Source of the DNA: Promicromonospora soli | Lineage (GTDB): Bacteria > Actinomycetota > Actinomycetes > Actinomycetales > Cellulomonadaceae | DNA length: 64,000 nucleotides | Assembly: GCF_014653785.1 (NCBI RefSeq) | Contig: NZ_BNAS01000003.1 | Location: 324,117 to 388,116 of the forward strand | Reading direction: 5' to 3' | Shown: piece by piece, positions 40,293-49,086 of the stretch | Layout: the number at the start of each line of letters is the position of its first letter | Numbering within the stretch: position 1 is the first letter of the stretch | The notes under the pieces: generated by a model | Told to the model about the DNA's origin: nothing | What the model saw: only the letters and a program-made list of their open reading frames with translations | Database searches by the model: none | Position numbers and translations under genes: made by a program

Positions 40293-41411
40293 GTGGTCGC
40301 TGCCCCTACTCCGACATTCTCTCGGCAAGCCGTGTTCCCCGAGCGGGGCGTCGTTGAGCTAGCAACTATCGAGGTGCCGCCGCCTGCATCGGATCAGCTG
40401 ATCATGCGGGTACGGCGAGTGGGTATCTGCGCAACAGACCTGCATCTCCTCGAAGGGCACATCGGGGATCCCTTCCCCCTGGTGCCTGGGCACGAGTTCG
40501 TGGGAGAGGTCGCTGCGATCGGCGGCGACGCGGCGCACCGTCGTGGCCTTGCGGTCGGCGATCGCATCGCTGTGGAGATGCTGCTGCCGTGCGGTGCCTG
40601 CTCGCGGTGCGCGGAGGGCCGGTACAACCTGTGCGACCGTGACGACCCGGCGGCCGGGGTTCCCGTCGGCCGGGAGTACGGCGTCAACATTCCGCGCACA
40701 GCAGCGCCGGGCCTGTGGGGCGGCTACGCGGACTATCTGCACGTACCGGCCGAAGCGATCGTCCACCGCCTTCCCGATACCGTCCCGTGGGACACTGCCG
40801 CGCTCGTCGAGCCGCTCGCGGTGTCGTTCCGGGCGGTGCAGCGCGGCCGGGTCGCCCAGGGTGACCGGGTCGTCGTCATCGGGCCAGGGCCGGTCGGCCT
40901 GCTGATCTCAGCCGCGGCGAAGATCGCCGGTGCGGCGCGCGTCGTCATGGTGGGCACCCGGCAGAACCGGCTGGATCTTGCCCGCCGCTTCGGTACGGAC
41001 GCGGCGGTGAACTCCCGGGTCGTGGATGACGTGCGAGACGCTGTCGCGCAGGAGCTCGACGGGCTGGCCGATGTCGTGATCGAGAGCGCCGGAGTCACGG
41101 CTGCGCAGTCGCTGGCGGTGACCCTCGTGCGCCGTGGTGGCCGCGTTGTGCTGGCCGGCGCGTGCGGGTGGGGTGCTGACGTCACGTTCGGTGCCGACCG
41201 CGACCTGCTCACACGAGAGATCGACGTGCTGCCCTCGTTTCTCTCAGCGGGCGGCTATGAGCCGTCGATCGCCGCGCTCACCGACGCGGCATACCCGTAT
41301 GCAGATCTCGTCACGCACCGGTATCCGCTGGAGCAGGTGCGTGACGCGTACGACGTCGTGCGTGAGAAACGTGACGACGTCATCAAAGCCGTGTTGGTCC
41401 TCGCCGACTGA
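40293..41411 (+). CDS. Zinc-dependent medium-chain alcohol dehydrogenase
   Basis: The 372-residue enzyme has the catalytic zinc ligands Cys in VGICATDLH and His-Glu in VPGHEFVGEV. The structural zinc Cys set is CGACSRCAEGRYNLC. A Rossmann cofactor site VVVIGPGPVGLLISAAAK lies near residue 180. The layout is that of sorbitol/threonine/galactitol-phosphate dehydrogenases. The substrate is probably a polyol or sugar-derived alcohol. GAGGAG lies 7 bases before the GTG at 40293, which decides the start against a longer frame. It is followed after 50 bases by a SnoaL-like gene on the same strand and is divergent from the MoaF-like gene. Confidence 0.9.
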   Translation: MVAAPTPTFSRQAVFPERGVVELATIEVPPPASDQLIMRVRRVGICATDLHLLEGHIGDPFPLVPGHEFVGEVAAIGGDAAHRRGLAVGDRIAVEMLLPCGACSRCAEGRYNLCDRDDPAAGVPVGREYGVNIPRTAAPGLWGGYADYLHVPAEAIVHRLPDTVPWDTAALVEPLAVSFRAVQRGRVAQGDRVVVIGPGPVGLLISAAAKIAGAARVVMVGTRQNRLDLARRFGTDAAVNSRVVDDVRDAVAQELDGLADVVIESAGVTAAQSLAVTLVRRGGRVVLAGACGWGADVTFGADRDLLTREIDVLPSFLSAGGYEPSIAALTDAAYPYADLVTHRYPLEQVRDAYDVVREKRDDVIKAVLVLAD

Positions 41412-41461
41412 CTGGCGCACCCACCAATCACCGCATCCGCCAAGCACAAGGAGTCGCAACC

Positions 41462-41851
41462 ATGAAGAGCCCCCGTGAGGTCATCGAGTCGCACTACGCC
41501 GCCGGAGAGCGAGGCGATCTGCCCGGCATGTTCGCGGACTTCGCGACGGACATCGTCTGGACCGAAGCCGACGGGTTTCCCATGGCCGGCACGTACGTCG
41601 GCGTGGACTCCGTGCGCGACAACGTGTTCGTCGCTCTCGCCAAGGAATGGGACGGCTGGGCCGTCGCGATCGACGAGCTCGTGGTCGACGGCGAGACCGT
41701 GGTCGGGATCGGCACCTATACGGGGACGAACAAGGCGACGGGTAAGTCCTGCAGCGCTCGTGTCGCTCACATCTGGCGAGTACAGGGCGGCAGGGCCGTC
41801 AAGTTCGAGCAGATCACGGACAGCGCCGAGGTCCTCGACGCGATGCACTGA
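41462..41851 (+). CDS. SnoaL-like / NTF2-fold protein
   Basis: The 129-residue protein has the SnoaL/NTF2 pattern: an N-terminal helix PREVIESHYAAGERGDLPGM, FATDIVWTEADGFPMAG, the strand VVGIGTYTGTNKATGKSC, and the end RVAHIWRVQGGRAVKFEQITD. Such proteins are small barrels acting as isomerases, hydratases or cyclases, often paired with dehydrogenases. It probably shares the transcript of the upstream dehydrogenase. AAGGAG precedes the ATG. A bidirectional hairpin follows and separates it from the convergent GH31 gene. Confidence 0.87.
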   Translation: MKSPREVIESHYAAGERGDLPGMFADFATDIVWTEADGFPMAGTYVGVDSVRDNVFVALAKEWDGWAVAIDELVVDGETVVGIGTYTGTNKATGKSCSARVAHIWRVQGGRAVKFEQITDSAEVLDAMH

Positions 41852-41864
41852 CCGTCGGCCCGAG

Positions 41865-41900
41865 GCGGCTCGAGCAAGGCGGTATGCCTGCCCGAGCCGC
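41865..41900. terminator. Bidirectional terminator between SnoaL-like gene and GH31
   Basis: GCGGCTCG (41865-41872) pairs with CGAGCCGC (41893-41900). The helix extends through GCA/TGC and GGC/GCC with one mismatch and one bulge, around GGTAT. It ends both the dehydrogenase transcript and the long glycosidase operon. Confidence 0.65.
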
Positions 41901-41917
41901 ACCGGACTGCGGGTGAG

Positions 41918-43993
41918 TCAGGGCAGGAGGAACCCGCGGAGCTCGGGCAAGGCGCCGTCACGGGTGAACACGGGAACCAGGTGCCGCGGGGCGTCGGCCT
42001 CGATCCACTGGCCACCGGTGTGCACGGCACCCGTGTGCAGGTCGGTCCAGGTCGCGCCCGCCGGCAGGTACACGGACCGCGACGTCGCGCCGGGCTCGAT
42101 GACGGGCGCGACCAGCACGTCCGGCCCGTGCATGAACTGGTCACCCACCTCCCACGCCTGCGGGTCGCCGGGGAAGTCGTGGAAGAGGCCCCGCATCACG
42201 GGCTGCCCGTCTTCGTGCGCCGAGCGCATCACCGCACGGGTGTAGTCGCGCAGGCGCTCCCGAAGATGGACGTAGCGCGCGAGGATCTCGTAGTTCTCGT
42301 CGCCGAAGCTCCACAGCTCGTTCCCGGCGCCCGACGGCAACCGACGGGTCCCGTCAGCCGCGACGACCGGCACCTGCGGGCCACGGTCTCCGTGCAGGCG
42401 CATCACCGGCATGAACGCGCCCATCTGGAACCAGCGGACCAGGAGCTCCTGGAACGCGGGGTCGTCGGTGCGCCCGCCGCCGAAGCCGCCGATGTCCGTG
42501 GTGAACCACGGCACGCCGGCGGCGCCCATGTGGATACCCGCGGTGATCTGCCGGCGCATCGCCGTCCACGACGAGTGGATGTCGCCCGACCAGACCAGCG
42601 CCCCGTAGCGCTGGCTGCCCGCCCATGCGCAGCGCACCAGGTTGACGATGTCGGTCTCGCCGTCGCCCTGCTGGCCCTCGAAGACAGCGCGGGAGAACGC
42701 CTGCGGGTAGAGGTTGCCGACCTCCAGCGCCTGGCCTGCGTGGTACCGGTAGGCGGCGAAGTCGTACAGCCCGAACTCGGGCTCGGCCTCGTCGAGCCAG
42801 AATGTGCGGATGCCGTGCCGCCCGTACCCGGCGCGGAGCTTGTCCCACAGGTACTCCCGAGCCCTGGGGTTGGTCGCGTCGACGAACCGGCTCGGGCCCT
42901 CGAACCACATCTGGACGTCGATGCCCCGGTTGCTCTGCACCAGGAGGCCCAGGCGGGACATCTCGTCGAAGTTCTCCGACGTGAGCGCGACCTGGGGCCA
43001 CACGCTGACCATGAGCTCGACGCCCATCTGCCGCAGCTCCTCCACCATCCCGCTCGGGTCGGGCCAGAACTCCTCGTCGAACCGGAAGTCGCCCATGGCC
43101 GGCCAGTGGAAGAAGTCCGCGACGATGACGTCCAGCGGCAGGCCGCGTCGGTGGTGCTCCCGCGCGACCTCGAGGAGCTCGGCCTGAGAGGAGTAGCGCA
43201 GCTTGCACTGCCAGAAGCCGAGCCCGCGATCGGGCATCACCGGCGCGTGTCCGGTCGCGTCGGCGTACGCCCGGGTGATCTGCGCCGGCGTCTCGCCCGC
43301 CGTGACCCAGTAGTCGATCTGGCGGGCGGACTCGGCCGACCACTCGGTGCCGTTGCGGGCGAACGTCGCTCGCCCGATGGCGGGGGAGTGCCACAGCATC
43401 CCGTACCCCGCGCTGGAGATGACGAACGGGACGCTGGCCTGCGAGTTGCGGTGCGCCAGCTCGAGGGAGCACCCCTTGAGGTCGATGTGGTCCTGCTGGT
43501 ACAGGCCCATCCCCACGAGCTTCTCGTCGGCCGGGCTCTCCAGGAAGAGCGCGGCCTTCCCGCCGCCTGTGGCGACCGCGTCGTACTGGCGGGCGTTCAG
43601 GGCGAGTGCGCCACCGGAGTCGCGCTCGGACAGCAGCTCGCGACCCTCGGCGTCCTGGAAGCTGACGCGGCACCCGAAGCGGCGCTGTCCACCCTGCCAG
43701 TGGTAGAAGTCGTACGCGCTCACGACGACGCGCAGCCCACCGTTGACCAGGGTGGCTACGGCACCGTCGACCTCGACGCGTGCGTGCTCCACCTCCGGTG
43801 CCGGGAGCAGCGCCCAGTCGGCGTCGACGACCTCGCCCATCGCCGACCGGACGCGCGCGCTGTTCGGTCCCCACGGCTCGACGACGAGGACCTCACCCCC
43901 TCCGCGCCATGTCAGCCGTGTCCCGTCCACGTGCCAGGGTGCGGCGGTCTGTGACCCGGGTCCGGTGGTCGCGGACGGCGTCGTCGTCGTCAT
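41918..43993 (-). CDS. GH31 glycoside hydrolase (alpha-xylosidase/alpha-glucosidase/galactosidase type)
   Basis: The 691-residue protein has an N-terminal beta-sandwich and a TIM barrel. The GH31 nucleophile region is RTFWLDEAEPEFGLYD, Asp near residue 399. The acid/base region is LVWSGDIHSSW, Asp near 472, and GFGGG follows PWFTTDIGG. There is no signal peptide, so it acts in the cytoplasm on imported oligosaccharides. The WLDEAEPE form and the operon suggest alpha-xylosidase or alpha-galactosidase, but specificity cannot be read from sequence. The ATG at 43991-43993 is 31 bases from the GH29 stop codon. It is the last gene of the operon. Confidence 0.9.
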   Translation of the reverse strand: MTTTTPSATTGPGSQTAAPWHVDGTRLTWRGGGEVLVVEPWGPNSARVRSAMGEVVDADWALLPAPEVEHARVEVDGAVATLVNGGLRVVVSAYDFYHWQGGQRRFGCRVSFQDAEGRELLSERDSGGALALNARQYDAVATGGGKAALFLESPADEKLVGMGLYQQDHIDLKGCSLELAHRNSQASVPFVISSAGYGMLWHSPAIGRATFARNGTEWSAESARQIDYWVTAGETPAQITRAYADATGHAPVMPDRGLGFWQCKLRYSSQAELLEVAREHHRRGLPLDVIVADFFHWPAMGDFRFDEEFWPDPSGMVEELRQMGVELMVSVWPQVALTSENFDEMSRLGLLVQSNRGIDVQMWFEGPSRFVDATNPRAREYLWDKLRAGYGRHGIRTFWLDEAEPEFGLYDFAAYRYHAGQALEVGNLYPQAFSRAVFEGQQGDGETDIVNLVRCAWAGSQRYGALVWSGDIHSSWTAMRRQITAGIHMGAAGVPWFTTDIGGFGGGRTDDPAFQELLVRWFQMGAFMPVMRLHGDRGPQVPVVAADGTRRLPSGAGNELWSFGDENYEILARYVHLRERLRDYTRAVMRSAHEDGQPVMRGLFHDFPGDPQAWEVGDQFMHGPDVLVAPVIEPGATSRSVYLPAGATWTDLHTGAVHTGGQWIEADAPRHLVPVFTRDGALPELRGFLLP

Positions 43994-44024
43994 GCCATGG
44001 TTCCTTCGTTCGGTGGTGAATGCG

Positions 44025-45551
44025 TCATTGGTGCAGGAAGTCCTTGCGCGGCGGGATGGCCTCGGCCTCGAGGAACAGCTTGACGACGGCGGCGCGAGAG
44101 GTGTGGACGACGAGCTCGCCGGCTGTCTGCTCCCACGCGACCGGACCTGATTCGCCGAGGATGGTGACCTCCTTGACCGGGCGGGTGAGAAGTCCCGCGC
44201 CGCTGCCGAAGGCGCGGATGCGCAGCTCGTTGTCGTCGGGTTCGGCCAGCGGGATCGCATAGACGTAGTCGCCGGTCACGTGCGCGCGGCTGGTGAACCG
44301 GAAGTCGGCTCCGGTGAACTTCCGGGACTCTGAATCGACGAACGATCCGACAGCCACCTGTGTCGGTCCCTCTCCGGAGATGACCCAGGGCCTGGTGCCG
44401 TAGATCGCTTCGCCGTTGGTGGAGAGCCAGCCACCGATCGTCAGCAGGAGCTCTTGCTCCGCCGCGGGGATGGTGCCGTCCGGTTTCGGGCCGATGTTCA
44501 GGAGCAGGATGCCGTTCTTGGAGACGACGTCGGCGAGCTCGACGATCAGGTCGTGGGCACTCTTGTACTCGTGGTTCGTCACCCACGACCACGCGGTCTT
44601 CGACACGGAGGTGTCGTTCTGCCACACCGTGGGGCGGATGGCGCCCATCGTGCCGCGCTCGATGTCGTAGACGGCGGAGCCTTCGGCGAAGGCGTCCCAC
44701 TTGTAGTTGATGACAACCTCGCGGCCCCAGGCGGCCGCGCGGTTGTAGTAGTAAGCGGCGAGCCTCGCCACGTATGGCTTGAACGCGGGCTGCTCGATCC
44801 ACCAGTCGAACCACAAGACCTGCGGGCGGTAGCGGTCGATGATCTCGACGGTGCGCAGCAGCCAGTCCTCGAGGAAGCGCTCGTTCGGCGCGGTCTCCTC
44901 GCGCTGCGCCGGACCGTAGAAGTCCTGCGTCTGGCCAGCGAGCACGTCGGAGTCGAACTTCGTTCCACCGTTCATGAAGAACCAGTGCTCGGCGCGGTGC
45001 GAGGAGGCGCCGCGCACCATCCACGCCCGGTCGGTGGCGGCGCTCAGGTCTCCGAACACGTCACGCTCGGGCCCCATCCGCGCTGCGCTCCACCGGGAAC
45101 GCTGCGTGTCGTACATCGCGAAACCGTCGTGATGCTCGGCGACGGGCACGACGAACTGCGCACCTGCCCGTCGGAAGATCTCCGCCCACTCGTCGGGATC
45201 GAACTGATCCATCGTGAAGGAAGGGATGAAGTCCTTGTACCCGAACTTGCGGTGGTCACCATAGGTCGCGACGTGATGCTCGAACTCCGCGGTGCCCTCG
45301 CGGTACATGTTGCGCGAGTACCACTCGTTGTTGAAGGCGGGGACGGAGTACACGCCCCAGTGGATGAAGATGCCGAGCTTCGCGTCCTGGTACCACTGCG
45401 GTGGCGTGTAACCGCTGAGGGACTCCCAGGTGTCCGTGTAGGGGCCGGCGTCGATGACGGCTTGGACGTCGGCGAGTGCTTCGGTGTTGTCTGCGACATC
45501 GACCGGATCGGGCAGTGCGGCAATGTCGAGTGGTGGCAGAGACTCGGTCAA
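44025..45551 (-). CDS. GH29 alpha-L-fucosidase
   Basis: The 508-residue protein shows the GH29 barrel motifs: FIHWGVYSVPAFNNEWYSRNMY, PVAEHHDGFAMYD, the nucleophile region QVLWFDWWIEQP (Asp near residue 248), and NGILLLNIGPKPDGTIP. A C-terminal beta domain follows. No signal peptide is present, so it should remove L-fucose from imported oligosaccharides in the cytoplasm. It sits 28 bases downstream of the GH43 gene and 31 bases before GH31 in one operon. GH29 tolerates several linkages; GH95 in the same locus is the expected alpha-1,2 enzyme. Confidence 0.93.
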   Translation of the reverse strand: MTESLPPLDIAALPDPVDVADNTEALADVQAVIDAGPYTDTWESLSGYTPPQWYQDAKLGIFIHWGVYSVPAFNNEWYSRNMYREGTAEFEHHVATYGDHRKFGYKDFIPSFTMDQFDPDEWAEIFRRAGAQFVVPVAEHHDGFAMYDTQRSRWSAARMGPERDVFGDLSAATDRAWMVRGASSHRAEHWFFMNGGTKFDSDVLAGQTQDFYGPAQREETAPNERFLEDWLLRTVEIIDRYRPQVLWFDWWIEQPAFKPYVARLAAYYYNRAAAWGREVVINYKWDAFAEGSAVYDIERGTMGAIRPTVWQNDTSVSKTAWSWVTNHEYKSAHDLIVELADVVSKNGILLLNIGPKPDGTIPAAEQELLLTIGGWLSTNGEAIYGTRPWVISGEGPTQVAVGSFVDSESRKFTGADFRFTSRAHVTGDYVYAIPLAEPDDNELRIRAFGSGAGLLTRPVKEVTILGESGPVAWEQTAGELVVHTSRAAVVKLFLEAEAIPPRKDFLHQ

Positions 45552-45579
45552 GAGCGTTCCTTTCGGGTTCGCGGATTCG

Positions 45580-46548
45580 TCAGGCCCAGGCGGCGCTGAG
45601 CCGGTCGTACTCTGCGGCGGTCACCGGCAGCACGACACCATGGCACGGGTCTGGCGGCAGGCGGTACTCCTTTGCGGGAGCCCACTCACCGCCGGCGAGG
45701 TCGGTCGTCTCGAAGGGGACGTAGCGGCGTTCGGGGGTGAATTCGTCGATCCAGAGGTACCACTTCTCCTCGGTGTTCGACCTGTACACCAGGGGGCCCT
45801 CGCCCCGGCTGACCGCGCCCAGGCCGATGCCTTCGGCCAGGGGTTTCCAGTCGGCGGCCGTCAGCGAGGCGGCAGTCTCGGAGAAGATCGACTTTCCCAG
45901 CGGCGCGCCCGCGATGCGGCTGCGTTCGTCCTTCAGGAACCGGTAGTGCACGCCCCGATGCTCGATGACGGTGGCGTCGATCGTGCTCCATCCTCGATCG
46001 ATCCATACGCGCGGCTCCGAGAACTCGCGGAAGTCGCGGGTGGTGGCGCACATGATCCGGTTGTAGCTCTGGCCCTTGTGCTCAGGGTTGTCGAAGAGCA
46101 TCGAGGACCAGTGGACGACGTAGGCGTCCTGCTCGGGGTCCCAGACCGACTCCGGTGCCCAGGTGTTGCCGGCTTCGGGCGGCGCGACCTCGACGAGCCG
46201 GCCCTCGCCCCAGTCCACCAGGTCCGTCGACTCCCAGACCATGATCGAGCGGCTGCCCGAGCGCTGCATCTCATCCCAGTCGTCACGGCCGTGGACCCGC
46301 AGGTCGGTCGCGACGAGGTAGTACCGGTCGCCGTCCGGGGAGCGAACGACGTGCGGGTCGCGGACGCCACGTTCGCCCAGGCTGGAGTACAGGACGGGCT
46401 TGCCGCCGTTGAGGTCGTCGAAGTGCAGCGGGTCGTTGCCCGCGCTCAGGGCGAAGTGGATCTGCTCGCCGTCGACCGACTCGCGCTTGAAGTGCACGTA
46501 GAGGTAGCCGGCGTATTGGGGCTGTCGGCGTGCTTCATCGGATGTCAT
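45580..46548 (-). CDS. GH43 glycoside hydrolase, cytoplasmic
   Basis: The 322-residue protein has the five-bladed propeller of GH43. VHFKRESVDGEQIHFALS and RGVRDPHVVRSPDGDRYYLVATDL carry the candidate Asp. NTWAPESVWDPEQDAYVVHWS carries a Glu/Asp pair, and STIDATVIEHRGVHYRFLKDE follows. It has no signal peptide or carbohydrate module, unlike the exported GH43 at 35.5 kb. Arabinosidase, xylosidase or galactosidase action on small oligosaccharides is expected. The ATG at 46546-46548 is preferred over an upstream TTG in the frame. It lies 27 bases after the GH2 stop codon. Confidence 0.9.
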   Translation of the reverse strand: MTSDEARRQPQYAGYLYVHFKRESVDGEQIHFALSAGNDPLHFDDLNGGKPVLYSSLGERGVRDPHVVRSPDGDRYYLVATDLRVHGRDDWDEMQRSGSRSIMVWESTDLVDWGEGRLVEVAPPEAGNTWAPESVWDPEQDAYVVHWSSMLFDNPEHKGQSYNRIMCATTRDFREFSEPRVWIDRGWSTIDATVIEHRGVHYRFLKDERSRIAGAPLGKSIFSETAASLTAADWKPLAEGIGLGAVSRGEGPLVYRSNTEEKWYLWIDEFTPERRYVPFETTDLAGGEWAPAKEYRLPPDPCHGVVLPVTAAEYDRLSAAWA

Positions 46549-46575
46549 GGGGTCCAACCAGGCCTTTCAGATTGT

Positions 46576-49002
46576 TCAATAGGCACGGATCTCCTCCACG
46601 TCGACCGGCGCCTCCGGGAAGGTCAGGCGCACGGTAGAGGCCCGGCGCGGCTCGAACTCGAGCCGCACCGACAGTTCTTCACCGCCCGGTCCGGCCTCAT
46701 GGATCGGCTCGAACACGCGGCCGTCCGTACTGGTCTCGACCAGCCACGGCTGCTTCGGGACCTCGGGGAACACGATCACGATCCGGCTGATCTCGTACGT
46801 GAACTCCAGACGCGCCGCGATCCACGCACCCGGTTCGCTCGAGGCCGCCCTCCAGAACGTGCGGCTGCCGAGCGCGGTCACGTTGGCACCCTCGTAACCT
46901 GGCAACGCACTGCTCGCGGCGACCGGGCGGGAAGCGGTCAGGGACACCTCACCAGTGCCGGCGGGCCGTCCCGTGACCCACGGAGCGTGCGGCGCGAGCC
47001 GCCAGGTGCGCTGCGGCTTGGCCGGCCCCGTAGCGAAGACGACGAGCTCGGCGGGCGTCACGCCGTGCGCGGTCGCGCGGATGCGTTGCATGCCGGGCGC
47101 GTACGAGCGGAACTCGATCGCGCCCGCGCCGCCCCACAGGCTGTCGGTCTCAGGAGACAGCGTGATGCTGCGACCCGAGGGGAAAAAGCCTTCGCCTTCG
47201 ACGAGGGTGAGGGTCACTTCCCGGTCGTCGGCGACGCGAGTGCCGCCGGAGTCGAGGAGCTCCACCACGAGCCGCACGTCGCCTGTGCCGTCCGTCGGCA
47301 TCTCTTCCGCGTCGGAGCTCAGGCGCAGCGCGACCGCCGTACCGGGTCCGGGAAACGTCGGCGGGGCGATGCCGCGCAGCTTCTCGCGGTACCAGTAGTA
47401 GGGTCTGCGCGGCATCCGGAAGTAGTCGACAAGGCCCTGGAGCCCGGCGCCTGGCGCGATCGACTTGTAGTGGTAGGCGCACCACAGGATCTTGCCCGAG
47501 CGCCACGGGTGGTCGACCTCGACACCGTGCTCCCACGTCACCTCGTACTCTCCCGGACCCCGACCGAGCACGCCGTGGTACTCCGAGACGAGGTTGGGGA
47601 TGCCCGGGTCGTGGAAGATCTCGGCCCCGTCGCCGTTGTAGCCGGCGATGTCACCCAGGACGTCGAACCCCTTGCGCTGCGCACCGCCGACCGCGGCCGG
47701 ACGGGTCGGGTCGAGCTCGTGCGCGAGGTCCACCAGCTCGCTCGTCAACGCCTTCGCCTTGCCGATCACGTGGTCGTCGCTGAAGAAGGCCTCGTTGCCG
47801 ATGCTCCAGGTGACGATGCTCGGGTGGTTGCGGTGGGAGCGGATCATCTCGCGCAGCGCGCGGCGCAGGCTCTCCTCGAACTCCGGCTCGTCCTCGGGGT
47901 TCACCGGGTAGGCGCTGGCGAACCAGTAGCCCTCGACGTTCTCGCCGCCGATGCCCCAGAAGTGCAGCTCGGACCAGAACAGGAGCCCCTGACGGTCGCA
48001 CTCCTCGGCGAAGTAGGGGTGGTGGGGGTAGTGGGAGCCGCGGATGATGTTCATGCCCAGGTCCTTGACCATGGCGATGTCCCGGCGGATCCCTGCGCGG
48101 GTCCCCGCGTCGCCCCAGCCGCCCCGGTTCTGGTGCACGTTGGCGCCGTGCAGGTCGAGGTGCTCGCCGTTGAGGAAGAACCCGCGGTCTGCGGTGAACT
48201 CGAACCAGCGCACGCCGAACGCGGTCGTCTGCTGGTCGCGCAGCGTGCTGTCGACGACGACCGAGGCGGTCAGCGTGTACAGGTCGGGATGGTCCGGATG
48301 CCACAGCACTGGCTGGTCGACTGCGCCCGCGAGCTCGACCACCTCGGTCGAGCCGGCTGCGATCGTGCGGCGGACGGGCGCGAGCGACGCGACCGACCCA
48401 GCGGCGTCGGAGACGACGGCCGCGACGGTGACCGCGACCGGACCGGGCTCGTCGTTGACGACCTCGACCGAGGCGTTCACCTCGGCCCGCTCGGCGCCGA
48501 CCACCGGGGTGGTCACGCCGATGCCGTACCAGTCGAGGCGGACCCGGTCGGCGACGATCAGGCTGACGTCGCGGTAGATGCCCCCGGCGAAGCTGTAGTC
48601 GCCGGCCCGGGGTGCCAGGCGCGGGTTCCAGTGGTTGTCCACTCGGACGAAGACGCCGTTCACCCCTGCGACCACCGCGTCAGAGATGTCGACGACGAAC
48701 GGCGTGTAGCCGCCCTCGTGGCGCCCGACGAGCCGCCCGTTGACGAATACCTCGGCGACCTGGAACACCCCGAGGAACTCCAGGGCTATCCACTTGCCCG
48801 TCCACGCCTCGGGCACGTCGATGCTCCGGCGGTAGCAGCCGTGGCCGACGTAGAACCGGGGCTCGCGGAAGTCCGGCAGGTCGAACGAGTGGGGCAGTCC
48901 GACGTCGTACCACTCAGGGTCAGGAGATTCGAGCTCGGCGCCGGAATGCTCGCCGTAGCCGAACGTCCAGTCGTCGTTGATGAAGCGCTGCTCGCGGATC
49001 AC
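46576..49002 (-). CDS. GH2 beta-galactosidase-type glycoside hydrolase
   Basis: The 808-residue protein has the jelly-roll domain (CYRRSIDVPEAWTGK, EVFVNGRLVGRHEGGYTPF), an Ig-like domain and a TIM barrel. The acid/base is in WSIGNEAFF, Glu near residue 401. The nucleophile is in NLVSEYHGV, Glu near 474. The last 120 residues resemble a discoidin-like beta-sandwich (ALGSRTFWRAAS, VRLTFPEAPVDV). No signal peptide is seen, so it is cytoplasmic. The GTG start at 49000-49002 follows a stem-loop that separates it from the binding-protein gene. Beta-galactosidase is the likeliest activity; beta-glucuronidase is less likely. Confidence 0.9.
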   Translation of the reverse strand: MIREQRFINDDWTFGYGEHSGAELESPDPEWYDVGLPHSFDLPDFREPRFYVGHGCYRRSIDVPEAWTGKWIALEFLGVFQVAEVFVNGRLVGRHEGGYTPFVVDISDAVVAGVNGVFVRVDNHWNPRLAPRAGDYSFAGGIYRDVSLIVADRVRLDWYGIGVTTPVVGAERAEVNASVEVVNDEPGPVAVTVAAVVSDAAGSVASLAPVRRTIAAGSTEVVELAGAVDQPVLWHPDHPDLYTLTASVVVDSTLRDQQTTAFGVRWFEFTADRGFFLNGEHLDLHGANVHQNRGGWGDAGTRAGIRRDIAMVKDLGMNIIRGSHYPHHPYFAEECDRQGLLFWSELHFWGIGGENVEGYWFASAYPVNPEDEPEFEESLRRALREMIRSHRNHPSIVTWSIGNEAFFSDDHVIGKAKALTSELVDLAHELDPTRPAAVGGAQRKGFDVLGDIAGYNGDGAEIFHDPGIPNLVSEYHGVLGRGPGEYEVTWEHGVEVDHPWRSGKILWCAYHYKSIAPGAGLQGLVDYFRMPRRPYYWYREKLRGIAPPTFPGPGTAVALRLSSDAEEMPTDGTGDVRLVVELLDSGGTRVADDREVTLTLVEGEGFFPSGRSITLSPETDSLWGGAGAIEFRSYAPGMQRIRATAHGVTPAELVVFATGPAKPQRTWRLAPHAPWVTGRPAGTGEVSLTASRPVAASSALPGYEGANVTALGSRTFWRAASSEPGAWIAARLEFTYEISRIVIVFPEVPKQPWLVETSTDGRVFEPIHEAGPGGEELSVRLEFEPRRASTVRLTFPEAPVDVEEIRAY

Positions 49003-49035
49003 TCGGTTTCCGGCCTTTCAGGGTGTCTGGTGCGA

Positions 49036-49069
49036 CAGGCGGGCCGCCCACTCGTGGACGGCCCGCCTG
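49036..49069 (-). terminator. Intercistronic stem-loop after the binding-protein gene
   Basis: CAGGCGGGCCG and CGGCCCGCCTG form a perfect 11-bp stem with a 12-base loop, 17 bases beyond the lipoprotein stop codon and before the GH2 start codon. No T-tract follows. It is probably a partial terminator or mRNA stabiliser that keeps binding-protein mRNA more abundant than the downstream enzymes. Confidence 0.6.
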
Positions 49070-49086
49070 GCGTTGATCGGGTACGA

